From Karstenula rhodostoma CBS 690.94 (Eukaryota; Ascomycota; Dothideomycetes; Pleosporales; Didymosphaeriaceae), in assembly GCA_010093485.1 (NCBI GenBank), contig MU001493.1, positions 1,515,601 through 1,579,600 of the forward strand: a stretch of DNA of 64,000 nt, read 5' to 3'. A program made the position numbers and the translations under genes. This document shows, one piece after another, positions 34,387-44,490 of the stretch. The notes under the pieces are model-generated. The model saw only the letters and a program-made list of their open reading frames with translations, did no database searches and was not told where the DNA came from. Position 1 is the stretch's first letter. Every line of letters starts with the position of its first letter.

Positions 34387-35647
34387 TCCAGTATTGATTC
34401 GTGGGACAGATGGCCCAGGCCTTTAGACCAACGAGGTACACAAGGAAACGCACTTCTGCCAAGGAGTTCTTCCTGCGTGCGCGATAAAAGTTTGTTCGGA
34501 TCAGAGTAGAAGCGCTTCGGCGGGATGATGTGTGTGTGATGGTAAAGAGAGCGAGGTGAAAAGAGACGACCAGCTTCAGAAAAGGGAACGGCAAGATGGG
34601 TGAACGGGCGTCACGTAAAAGTAAGAATGAAGCTGGCCGTGATGAGATCGAGTTTGAGGGACTAGGCGATATGTGAGGTACGAATGAGGTGTTGTGTTGT
34701 GTGATTGATGTTTCGAGTGAAGTTGTGCGTGGTCTATTGTTTTGCGACCCAAGGTAGTCGCTTCCCGCGCTCCTTCACACTTAGTAAACAAAGAAAGAAC
34801 AGCTCCAAAGCCATGTAGCTGTTCATTCCGAGAGTGGTCCATGGAGGCAGACGACTATTGCCTGGTCTCTAAGATACACCTTTCTATGGTTATAGACTCT
34901 GGGGTTATAGTGCATATGATATCACCAGTATCGAACGTCTCACCGGTCGGAGCGGCATGTTCATTAGCGGATGCGCGGCTAGGTGTGATGGAGCTGGCAT
35001 GAAATGTATGCGCAATGTAGCCTGAAGCGTGACTCACCAGAAGCTAGCCATAGCCCAATCCAACCCCCGCCCTTGCCGCCCTTGCCGCCCTTGCCGCCCT
35101 TGAACGGTCCCTTTCAACTGCACTAAACTTCAGCACCACCACTAGTCAAAATGTCCCATTAGTCGTAGTATAATACGTCTTGGGGCCACAGAGTACTCAC
35201 AACTTGCCGCACTGCTACAGCCCCGACTCTGCACGCACGCACGCAGCTAAGAAAGTAGCCATTCTATTATTATAGCACTATGCCATAGCTTCGAGTGGTT
35301 TGCTGAAATCAAGAGTACTCATCGAAAGCCGAGCATGCGTCCACGTCACCACTCAAGCCCTCTTTTTCCGATCCGATGGCCATAAGTCTTTTGCTCACGT
35401 TGCTCTAGAGCTATAAACATCTTATTGGTTCTCAATGATAGGTTGTAGCCGTCCAGTGGTTAGAGGCTTGTGCCATGATTGAAAAAGACTTGCTAGTTGG
35501 CCACATGCATCTCACAGAAGAAGGATATGCAAAATGGGATCAGATATTGTGGCCATGTGTACGAATTTATATGCGGAGCTTCGAAAAAACAATGGAAGCG
35601 CCCCCAGACTGGGAATCCTCTAACCAATCAATTAATTTATCATATGG
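34387..35647. other. intergenic, no gene supported
   Basis: About 1.26 kb between the MFS gene start (minus) and the amidase stop (minus). It contains the promoter of the MFS gene and a 9-nt tandem repeat. A tRNA-like D-arm near 35452 (gtccagtggttagaggc) lacks a T-arm. I see nothing else. Confidence 0.45.
35067..35102 (+). repeat. four tandem copies of a 9-nt unit
   Basis: The unit ccgcccttg is repeated four times without error (36 nt) in a non-coding region. Confidence 0.9.
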
Positions 35648-37687
35648 CTAAATTCTGGCTCTGATCTTCGAGATTATGGACGACATCATGGAGGGGTGTA
35701 GAGCCTGCAAAATAGTTTCTGTCATCGCAAGAACTTTTTCTTCCTCAAGTCTCTTCGCAATAAGTCTGAAGTAAGGGTTAGCAAGACCTCCATGTGTTTT
35801 GCTGATCACGGAAGACTCACTGCAGGCTCACAGGCATCCCGTTGATCTCCGCAGGGCTGTCTAATCGATGTTAACGACCGACTACATCATAGCATACAAC
35901 CCAGCATCTCGACTTACATTTTGCGTGCACGGTTTTACATATGTCGCTCAAAGGCTCATGGTTTTCAGGGCGATCCTTCTCCTTGTCAACGGTCACTCCG
36001 CTTGGGAAAGATACGGCCGAATAGTCGACAACGTTGTAAACGCCGGTGTAGCCCACATAATCGAATTGGCCATGTTCGACAGTCGCATAGGGACACGTTG
36101 GTGCTGCGGTCCCCACCGTTAGTCGAGCTGGCTGTTTCTCTGCTTGAGACCACACTTACCCAAGATAGCATCTAGGCCATCGTAAGACATCCATTGCTCC
36201 AGATACTTCTTCTGTAGCTCGGATCGCTCTTGGTGGAGCTGCCACATGTCGTACGTCCCTAGCTCAGTTGCCTCCGAATAACTCTGCATCTCAGGACGCC
36301 ACGGCTCACCAGTCGATGCTAGCAGTTTCCGGACGCTCTTACCACCGTCAGCAACGAACATACGGGCCTATCCATAATGTCAGCAAAATAACCATCAACA
36401 TATGTACTCAGCTCACCAGAAGCTCCACGGCTTTCGTATGCTGGAGTGGGTCCCAGGCTCCGACAATCTCGTGACCTGCCGCCTGCAGCTTCTCGACCGT
36501 CTCTTTCAACGCTCTGGCCACCGGTGGCGTCGGATGGACGATGCCATCGTGCCACAAAACGGCGATTTTCAGCTTAGATTTACGTTCTGCTGGTCTCCAC
36601 GGAATTGGAAGACACTTGGGATCTACGAGCCACGGTTGCGCGTCTATCACAGCCTTGGAGTAGAGTGTGATGTCTTCCAGACATTTCGCCATTGGGCCGT
36701 TGACACTCATGACCGCCTCTTGGCCTGCCAACCCGGACCGACAGTTCTGGGTAGTGAACCTTCCGAAGGACGGTCGGAGGGTAAAGATACCCGTGCAAGC
36801 TGCTGGGATGCGAAGACTTCCACCCTGATCCAGTTTAGAAGCGTTCTTGGTCACAGCTAGGATGGTCACGTACAATATCAGTTCCAACTCCCAACACGCT
36901 TCCACCGAACGTAATCAGAGCCGATTCACCTCCGCTCGAGCCTCCGGATGTCAGTTGGCGATTTCGTGGATTTACTGTGCGCCCAAAGACGTTATTCACT
37001 GACTCAGCCTGAATACCGTCAGCCGCTACCGTTCTTATCAACGAGGCCACGCTCAACGTACAATCATCATTGCCGTTGGCACATTGGTTTTACAATATCG
37101 CACAGCGCCTAGTCGTTCCAAAAGTTCGACCAGCGTGGAGTTGTACGCCGCAGGTTGATCAACCAAAGAAGCAAACCCGACTGTACTGTCTTTACCAACA
37201 ATATTAAAGTTGTCTTTCAAGGAAATAGGTAGTCCATGAAGAGGACCAACAAGTTTCCCGGTGTTCTGAAGATGTTGGTCAAGCGATCTTGCAATACTGA
37301 TAGCTTCGGTCGGGAAAAAGTCCGTCAAGCAGTTCGTCTAAAGCGTTCATTAGCACCCGCACACTACGAGGTGCTCGACCTAGCTCGTACCAGCTGCTGT
37401 GCTGCCGCAGCGCGTTTACAGAATGCACGTGTGACCTCTTCTGACGTCCACGATTTCGAGGCAATCTTCTTGAGAATCTGTGTTGCGCTGCTTTCCGTAA
37501 TCTCCAACTCTTTCTGATCGAACCATCCCGACTCTCTTGGAAATGTCGTCACATCAAGCTGGTCGTCAGGGGGGAGCAATTGCTGCGGAATACGATATTC
37601 CCGAAGTATCTGCTCCGCGAGGGCTGACCTCTTACTGGTAGCTATCTCTTCCCAATTCCCAGAGGTCTGTCCCGAAAAAGTCGACAT
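35648..37687 (-). CDS. amidase-signature family amidase (acetamidase-like), eight exons
   Basis: Hydrolyses carboxamides to the acid and ammonia; fungal relatives such as AmdS let cells use amides as nitrogen source. Exons (minus): 37391-37687, 37062-37337, 36874-37008, 36417-36824, 36160-36367, 35918-36103, 35821-35860 and 35648-35765. They give 555 residues, the usual length. All seven introns are GT-AG, 49-57 nt, with matching phases. Catalytic Ser-cisSer-Lys triad: Lys about 140 in GLPISLKDNFNI, cis-Ser about 215 in LTSGGSSGGE, nucleophile Ser about 239 in GTDIGGSLRIPA, the last two on either side of an intron. Later blocks: PSFGRF, NGPMAKCLEDI, PTCPYATVEHGQ, NVVDYSAVSFPSG. The 40-nt exon supplies AEINGMPVSLQ and the last exon a C-terminal helix ending RARI. 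It is divergent from the permease at 38343, suggesting coupled amide or ureide use. Confidence 0.92.
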
Positions 37688-37770
37688 GGTTACGAATCTC
37701 TAAGTGGCTCGATCCGTACATAAAAAGGCGGACAAGCGATGTCTTGGGCCATCTTTTTGTTACACGCAGG

Positions 37771-37777
37771 AGATAAG
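37771..37777 (+). promoter_or_regulatory. GATA-factor (AreA/Nit2-type) site candidate
   Basis: AGATAAG, 84 bp upstream of the amidase start. AreA-type regulators bind HGATAR and activate nitrogen-use genes when preferred nitrogen is lacking. Binding is inferred. Confidence 0.5.
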
Positions 37778-38086
37778 CCTTTAAACACCAACGCAAAGCC
37801 AACGCCACCAACGTCCCCACATATCTAATGCATTTTAGTTACGGAGGCATCAGATGCTCTCCATGACGACGATGGGGGTGCCCGTAGCACTAGATCGGAT
37901 TCGGCGCAACCCCGCATTCTCGGCAACACTTCGCTACACGCTCGGGAAGTTTTGGCGCGCGCCGAAATCTTCTCTTCTCTCTTCAAGACGAACATTCTCC
38001 TTGCGCAATCCAGAAACCAAAAGTTGTGCGGCACGCTTATTGCTGCTGGACCTTTGTCGGCCAAGATCGAGTTGCGGTCATCAAGT

Positions 38087-38093
38087 CTTATCT
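38087..38093 (-). promoter_or_regulatory. GATA-factor (AreA/Nit2-type) site candidate
   Basis: CTTATCT on the plus strand, the complement of AGATAAG, 250 bp upstream of the permease start. Together with the site at 37771 it could give nitrogen control of both divergent genes; paired sites favour AreA binding in characterised fungal promoters. Confidence 0.5.
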
Positions 38094-38342
38094 GAGAGGT
38101 GGTGCATCATGCAGTAACGTGCCGTATCTATTACCATTCGGGTACGATATCAGAGCCCGCAGGATCAGCTAGCCTAGGCGGGGAAACTACTTCGTACATC
38201 GGATCCACCTCTCCCGTTGCCGCCTCATCGCGTCGGACCTTTCGACACTACCACTCCAGAGTTACATTCAACAGAATCGACTATTACGATTTATACTGCC
38301 TCATGCGAGTCCTCTCGTGTTGTTCGCAGTACATTACACAAC

Positions 38343-39981
38343 ATGGCCTCGTTCATCCAGTATCTTCGAGGAGAGCCAAGAGCACCTGGTGAGCGGAAAT
38401 TGATCTTTAAGCTCGACTTCTTCATCCTCACTTTCTGCTCTTTGATGTACTTTCTGAACTATCTGGATCGGACCAATCTCAACAATGCGTACGTGAGTGG
38501 AATGAAAGAAGAGCTTGGATTTCATGGGAACCAACTCAATCAAATCAACACCGTCTTCACGGTGGGATATACAATAGGACAATTGCCATGCAATGTAGCA
38601 CTTTACTACATGAAACCGAGAATTTTCTTTCCAAGTTGTATGGTGAGTATTGCAGAATGGTGATCAGGCTGTGCGACCACTGACGAGCTGCAGGTGATAT
38701 GGGCTGGCCTCACAATGGCAACGGCGGGCGCGCAACACCCGCGAGACATCATGGCTATCCGCTTCTTCCAGGCCATTTTCGAAGCTTCCACCTTCGTTGG
38801 CACGCACTACATTCTGGGGTCATGGTGCGTGCATTGATAATATCTATCAACACTCGCTTACCATACACGCAGGTATACTAAACGTGAGCTTGGCAAACGA
38901 TCTGGCATCTTCACAGCTTCCGGACTTGCTGGAACCATGATTGGTGGCTTTGTCCAAACCGGCATTCATTCTAGCATGGACGGTTTGAGTGGACTGTCAG
39001 GTTGGCGCTGGTTGTTCGTCATTGACGGTATCATCACAATCCCCGTCGCGATCTATGGCTTCTTTCTCTTCCCTGATACACCGAGAACTACCAAGGCGCC
39101 ATATCTTACGGCAGATGATAAGGCTCTCGCAATCTCTCGGGTGCCCGAAACCCCAGAACGTACGCCAATCTCCTGGGGCTTTCTCAAGCACTGCTTCTCG
39201 ACGTGGTTCTGGTACTTTTTTGTTGTCCTTTGGGTGATTGCTGGCGAGACAGAGTCTTTCAGCTCAAATGCGCTTCTCTCACTGTATATGAAAGCTCATC
39301 CGACCAAGAAGTATACTGTCTCGCAGCTCAACAACTATCCAACTGGTGTACCGGCTGTCGGCATAGTTTCGACGCTGTTCTGGGCCACACTGACAGACTT
39401 TTGGGGTGGAAGACGCTATTTCGGTAAGACTCAGTCTCTCTTTACCTGTTCTACGGCGCTAATTTGTCAAAGTGGGATACTGGATCGGCATCACAGGCGT
39501 TGTGACTAGCGCCCTCATCCTAGCCTATCCAGAAAGCACCAGCATCAACTTTGCCATGTATTACTGGGCAGGGAGCGTTTATGCATGTCAAGCGACATTT
39601 TTTGCATGGGCCAACGACGTCTTGCGCTACGAAGAAGACAGCCTTCGAGCTGTAGTCATAGCTTCCATGAACATGGGGAACAACGCAATCAATGCATGGT
39701 GGAGCATCATATTCTATGGTGCGAACTTTGCACCTTACTTCACAAGGGGAATGTATGCGATGATTGCTACTAGCATTGCTTGTAAGTCTAAGGCCATTAT
39801 ATGAGGTTGGTAATCAAGCTAATACAAGGAAGTGGCCATTTGGACGGGGCTTCTTGTGTGGATGCAGAAGCGGACAGATAGGAGACGAGAGCACGAAGAC
39901 GTCTATGCCAGAGAAGAGAAAGATCCTGTCTCTGCTCACGATGGGCCCAACGAGGACAATCATGTTAAACTGAAGGCATGA
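38343..39981 (+). CDS. MFS anion:cation symporter, allantoate/nicotinate permease type
   Basis: Plasma-membrane symporter of the Dal5/Tna1 (ACS) family, which imports small organic anions such as allantoate, ureidosuccinate, nicotinate or carboxylates. Exons 38343-38642, 38694-38824, 38873-39423, 39473-39781 and 39833-39981 give 479 residues, the normal size. Seen: KLDFFILTFCSLMYFLNYLDRTNLNNAYVSG-type start (split here: LNYLDRTNLNNAYVSG), FTVGYTIGQLPCNVALYY, IMAIRFFQAIFEASTFVG, SGWRWLFVIDG, FFLFPDTPRTT, and TM segments through WSIIFYGANFAPYF. The last intron acceptor (39832) restores LAIWTGLLVW. An in-frame Met at 38217 exists, but the Met at 38343 fits the family. Its divergent amidase neighbour suggests that the transported compound is an amide or ureide. 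Confidence 0.9.
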
Positions 39982-40022
39982 TTCAATCATGTGAGCAATG
40001 CAAAAGTCGCAGTATTCTTCGG

Positions 40023-41138
40023 CTAGTGCATGATCCAAGGCACCTCATCGTTTTCCGCCATGCGAACCGCAACAGTTGTCCCCTCGTCTAAGTTTTCAAC
40101 CGGTAGTCCAAGCACATCATTATGAAGCCCGCGACTAGACTCGTGGTCGGCATCGCCATTCGGAAACCAAGCTCGGCTGTACAGCATCTTTGTGAAAGCG
40201 CTGAGATTTCCTTTCTTTATCTCATCCATGCTATTTTTCCAGCGCTGCTCCGAGGTCTCGTGACTGATGCTCCAATCAACATCCGTGGTACCCGTAACAC
40301 GCTTGACACTCTCAAACATATCGCGCTGAGTAATCCGGAAGCTCGAAATATACACCGGGCTGTTCCGAAACTGCGAAAGCGTAGGGGAATGGTCGTCCGC
40401 TCCGTCTGGGGTAATCTTCAAGCTCAGCAGCCTCGCTATCGCCCTCCCACTCTGGGGCCACGTCGTGGTATTCATTGGCGTCTCACCGCCGTCGAAGAAG
40501 ACCAACGAATGCTTCTTGAAGTCGAAGCCGTAGCGATCCGGTCCACCGGATAAACTCCATTCGTACCAAAATCCGGATGCCAGCAAGAAGTACGAGCTCA
40601 CGCCCAGTTTCTTGACCTCGTTGCATGCCGCGTCAAGACTTTGAGCAAGTAGGCTGTCTTTGCACATCTGCTCGTTGGTGGGATCGTGACCGTACCAGTT
40701 GGGTAAGATGAACTGGACTTTTGCTTTCGCAGCGGCGCGGATGAGCTTGAGAACGGTATCTCGAGGCGCAGTGACCGACATGGTGATAATGAGGGCCTGT
40801 TGCCCTTCGAGGGCGGCTACCAAGGCCGCATCATCGTCGTTGGTATAGTCAATGCGGACGATGCGGATCCCATCTGCGATGGAGGCGGTGCTATGGGGCC
40901 GGGTAATGGCGGTGATGGTATGCTTCCCGGTCTGGAGCAGCTGAGAGGTGATATGACTACCTACGTGGCCGCCAGCCTGTTACAAAGTCAATTGCTGTCT
41001 GTGATGGCATGTCCGGTCCGAGTCATGCTAAGGTGCGTGGACGAAGAGAGAGGGCTGAAAACATACCCCAATAATGGCGACTTTACGGATGTAATTGGCA
41101 CTGTCCTCAGACAGGCCACTAACGGAGTCATTTCCCAT
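40023..41138 (-). CDS. NmrA-like NAD(P)-binding protein
   Basis: Atypical short-chain-dehydrogenase-fold protein of the NmrA/isoflavone-reductase group. Members either reduce small molecules or, like NmrA, sense NAD(P) and restrain GATA factors. Exons 41067-41138 and 40023-40976 (intron 40977-41066) give 341 residues. The first exon is essential, because the dinucleotide-binding motif KVAIIGAGGHVGSHI crosses the splice site. Further seen: HTITAITRP, VRIDYTNDDAALVAALEGQQ, the block ILPNWYGHDP and the Trp/Tyr-rich GFWYEWSLSGG. The fungal catalytic Tyr-x3-Lys is not obvious. It is convergent with the permease, with only 41 bp between stops. Membership of a small amidase-permease-NmrA group is inference; a role in nitrogen sensing is a possibility, not shown. 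Confidence 0.87.
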
Positions 41139-41814
41139 AATAAAAGATCTATTTCGTTCAATGTTTCAGTGTGGTCGCGATTGATAGGAGTGAGGGAGGA
41201 AGGCAAGTAGGGCAATACAAGAACACTGATGAGCTGGCAGCAACATGCCGGCCGTCTTCACCTTTATATAGTGGACATGATGCGAGGAAAGCGATCTCCA
41301 TAAATCGGACTTAGCGGGCGAGGCGGACTTGAATCGCGACAGTCTATGAGCTGTAAACGTACACTAGAGTGGTCGGGTCCGAGCAATACGATTTTGGGTT
41401 AGCGTGTCGCATTTGCTTCGGGGGAGATATCGACCCAGCGCTGACACTTTCGGGGACTCTGTCCTTAACTCCAGCCTTCAGTATCCCCAGGGGACGGTGA
41501 GTTTAAAAAGCGGAGACAGCATAGCCCTAGATGATGCTATTGAGTACGTCCCTATGGTGTTCTTGCCCGAATACAATGACTCGGGAGAGAAGACTATCCG
41601 TGTTACCTCGGGGAGATGAGTTCACATTTCGTGAACATGTCGAGAAGATCTTGGTACATTTGCGAAAACACAACTATGTTGGGTAAGGAGTACTAGTTTT
41701 TCCCTTGGAAGATAATGGCATACGTTGCGGGTGTCACAGCCGGTTATCCTGAGTTTGACCTAGCGAAGAGGCTCAAATTGTTGAGGAGCCTTTCACCTGT
41801 TCTTATTACTGAAA
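41139..41814. other. intergenic, NmrA-gene promoter
   Basis: About 680 bases. A 71-codon frame at 41404-41619 shows no family signature. The missing N-terminal half of the GMC fossil was looked for here and not found. Confidence 0.45.
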
Positions 41815-42840
41815 ATGTCTACACCAGAGGTTTTGTCCAAGGCTGGCGTCGATGTGGTCGCCAGTCTTCCTGCCGTAAGTGAGAACCTGAACGACCATGC
41901 TGCTACTGGAATATATGTGGTGTGTTGCGTTTCAGTTACTGTCGTTGCTTCGCTCACGTGTTGGTAGAAAGGAAAGACAAATATCCCACCGCGAAAGTGT
42001 TTTTCGAGAACCCGGAAATTGCACAACAAGTCATAGAAGCCTACCCAAATCATGAGGCGGGTCCCTTCACCAATGCTCCAACTACTTGCGGCTTCGTGTC
42101 GCTTGAGCTCCTCGATCCTTAAATACAGGACGCACCGAAGCATGTTCAGTCTCTCGTTGCAAAATACAATGAGCTGCGTCCGGATTTGATACGGGAGGTC
42201 GCGATGCTATGCTAGCTCGTCAGTTAATAAATCCACAGGAGGTTGTTACTCAGTTTGCGAAGCTTCGTAGGAACAAACATTCGTAGTTGCGATACATCAT
42301 CCGACATCTTCGTTCAGGATGCTCCTGGCAAGTGGACAATCCTGATCACCTGTTCCACGCGCTCCTTGTCTTGTGGGAGCGTCCACATCACTTCCTCGGA
42401 CCCAACGACACACTCTACGACCGGCCTCAACTATCTTGATCATCCTCTCGACCTCGACATGGCTGCGCGTAGTTTCGTCCATGCCCTCAAGTTGACGGAG
42501 TACGAACCTCTTCGATCGACGCTAGAGCTTGGCGCTGGGGGGCAAGTCCAGTCCCATTCTTCTACCGGGGCAACATGAATTCCTAAGACGCTTGAAGAAG
42601 CTAAGAAGCTGGTGGCTGGAAATACACGGAGTATCATCCCATCGGCACTTGTGCAATGCTGCCCAGCACTTGAGGGAGAAGGGAAGTGTCGTCGACAGTT
42701 AGTGTGAGGTATATGGGACGAGCAATATGCGGGTCGTTCATGATTTGATATTCTTTACGCACGTGTAGGGTAACATTGTGTCGTGGATATATGTTGTAGC
42801 TGAGAAGGCTTCGGATATCGTCAAGGGCAAAGTGGTCAAC
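41815..42840 (+). pseudogene. decayed GMC oxidoreductase, C-terminal half
   Basis: GMC (glucose-methanol-choline) oxidoreductases are FAD enzymes oxidising alcohols or sugars. Remnants appear in the right order. STPEVLSKAGVDVVASLP and ENLNDHAATGIYVV (cofactor-side block) are followed, in another frame, by GPFTNAPTTCGFVSLELLDP and a TAA. Next come DAPKHVQSLVAKYNEL, then SCGSVHITSSDPTTHS and YLDHPLDLDMAARSF. Last is the C-terminal block VVDS-stop-CEVYGTSNMRVV, THV-stop-GNIVSWIYVVAEKASDIVK. The final block corresponds to the family's RVyGt.NLRVvDaS and GNi...vyavAEkaADiI. At least three in-frame stops and several frame shifts exist, and the FAD-binding N-terminal half is absent. It is certainly not functional. 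It lies next to the NmrA-like gene, so the group may once have included an oxidase. Confidence 0.85.
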
Positions 42841-43277
42841 AAAACCAGCGGTACGAATGGAACGAAAGCATGAATGACCATCAAGCCGGCGTAGGATATG
42901 GCATAATTTGTGGTACGCTGCGTGGGGTGATTATCATATATTAGCCGATACTACCAATTTGAGTCAACAACATAGCGCGCCTTTGGCGAACAACTGGAAT
43001 AACTGCAACGCTGAGGTTTACCCTACCACTGTGCCTTGATGTCTTCGAACAGTGCCCTGATGGCTCTGCATGCAAGTTATCTCCAGCTGTGCCGTGAGTC
43101 TTCTGGTGGAAGACAACTTCGATACGCGATATTAAAGTCCGTGTCTATTGTACCACCCTCATATATTGCGCGGTCTTGAACCTCCCCACATGCGCTCTCA
43201 CGGACCCCACATACACTTTGACAGTGCGGTCGCGTTTGGAGTCTGTTAACCTCACCATCTCCTCGCGTGCTGCTAAG
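42841..43277. other. intergenic, promoter of the small secreted protein
   Basis: About 440 bases between the GMC fossil and the next start; nothing coding is recognised. Confidence 0.45.
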
Positions 43278-43829
43278 ATGCGCGTCTCAAGGCTCGCGGT
43301 CCTCTTCTTCACGAGCTCTACGCTCGCTGATCCAATTCAAACTCGTGAAGCTTCCGATGTCGTCTTCAAGGTCACAGACTTCGCTGCTTTCATGGCAGAC
43401 CCGAACGTCGACGGCGCACAATCCAACCTTAGCTTCCACGTCACCGACACACGCCTAGACTACTTCGCTGAGGTAGACTGTGTCGTACCCAACACGTACT
43501 TCAGCCTGTACGCCATTAGCGCACTGTTTGATGTGTGTGGACCGCGGGAACTGGATTTCAGCTATAGCTATGGAGAAAAGGGGTTGACGGTCAGAAGAGG
43601 TTGGCGAGTAAATGAGTAAGTAGCCATGTGCGATTGGGAGATCAGAAGTGATGGTGAACTGACCATGCATAGGACATCTTATATGACCGGGTCGGGTATG
43701 CAGGAGTGGTATTGGAAAGAAGATGGCCCCGAAGCGAATGTGACGAAGTTTTTGGATGGAAAGCTGTATGTGAGAAAGGAGGAATGGCTGTTACCGGTGA
43801 CGAGGGTGCAGGTTGGTACACCGCTCTAA
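43278..43829 (+). CDS. small secreted protein, effector-like, unknown function
   Basis: Exons 43278-43615 and 43673-43829 (intron 43616-43672) give 164 residues. A short signal peptide is visible (MRVSRLAVLFFTSSTLA), probably cleaved near DPIQ. The mature protein has only two cysteines (in VDCVVPN and DVCGPRE), which could form one disulphide. Alternating strands follow (YFSLYAISALF, LDFSYSYGEKGLTVRR, EWYWKEDG, KLYVRKEEWLLPVTRV), which suggests a compact beta fold. One N-x-T site (NVT) is present. I recognise no family. Small size, secretion and a location beside decayed genes are features shared by many fungal effectors and by antimicrobial or wall proteins; none of this proves a role. It converges with the SCP2 gene (130 bp). 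Confidence 0.8.
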
Positions 43830-43959
43830 GCGAGCGCTCCCAGAGCTTCCGTCGGCAAACATTATGGGTTTCCTTGCTGGCAAAGAATAGACTGGGTAAT
43901 CAGAATCGACATCCTTGAAATTCAAATATGGTATATTATTCCCTACATGCCCACTCGAT

Positions 43960-44490
43960 TTACAACTTCGCGCTGGTCTGGGCCTTCTTCAAAATCGGCT
44001 CCATCTTGGTCGCCTTCATGACGTCGCCTTTGACCTTCAGCTTCCCGCTCATGAACAGCTTCTGTGCGTTTGCCTTTCCTGTGACGAGCTTGCCGAAGTT
44101 CTCGTCGCTCAACGACAACGTAACGGAGGCCTTTTTGGGTGGTGTGCCCTTGCCGACCTCGCCGGTTTCCTTCAAGTCGATGTACCACGACTCGGTCGCG
44201 CCCGATGCGTCCTTGAGATCGAAGGCGAATATGGCATTTCCCTTCTTGATGGCGTCTTTCCGGCCGGCTTCGTCGTTCTTGAGTGATGAGGCGATGGCAT
44301 CGAATGCGACGGAGGAGGGGAAGGCATCTGAGGCGTGGTGTCAGCATCCAGCTAAGGTTGAGCACAGCAAGTCCGCGCGTAGGTCGGAAAATACATGAAA
44401 GGCATCGATGGTCGAGGAGATTCGCCGATGCATTTCCGCCGATTCTACATGTTCGTTGCGAGTCTACAACATACCTGACTTGAGAGACAT
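43960..44490 (-). CDS. SCP2 sterol-carrier domain protein with peroxisomal signal
   Basis: Stand-alone SCP2 lipid-transfer domain that binds fatty acyl-CoA or sterols in peroxisomes. Exons 44475-44490 (only 16 nt, MSLKS plus one base) and 43960-44327 (intron 44328-44474, 147 nt) give 127 residues, the normal size. Seen: AFDAIASSLKNDEAG, NAIFAFDLKDASG, WYIDLKE, ASVTLSLSDENFGKLVTGK, AQKLFMSGKLKVKGDVMKAT, and the C-terminal tripeptide AKL, a good PTS1 peroxisomal import signal. The SGKLKVKGD block is the family hallmark. The tiny first exon gives the only Met consistent with a full-length domain. Confidence 0.92.

Larger units (their letters stand above)
37688..38342. other. shared promoter of amidase and permease
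   Basis: These 655 bases separate two divergent start codons. It holds two full AGATAAG motifs (listed separately), one on each strand. No gene is supported. Confidence 0.7.

Noticed and set aside
35440..35510. tRNA-like D-arm (gtccagtggttagaggc)
   Set aside because: No T-arm with GGTTCGA-like sequence and no acceptor-stem pairing within 90 bases.
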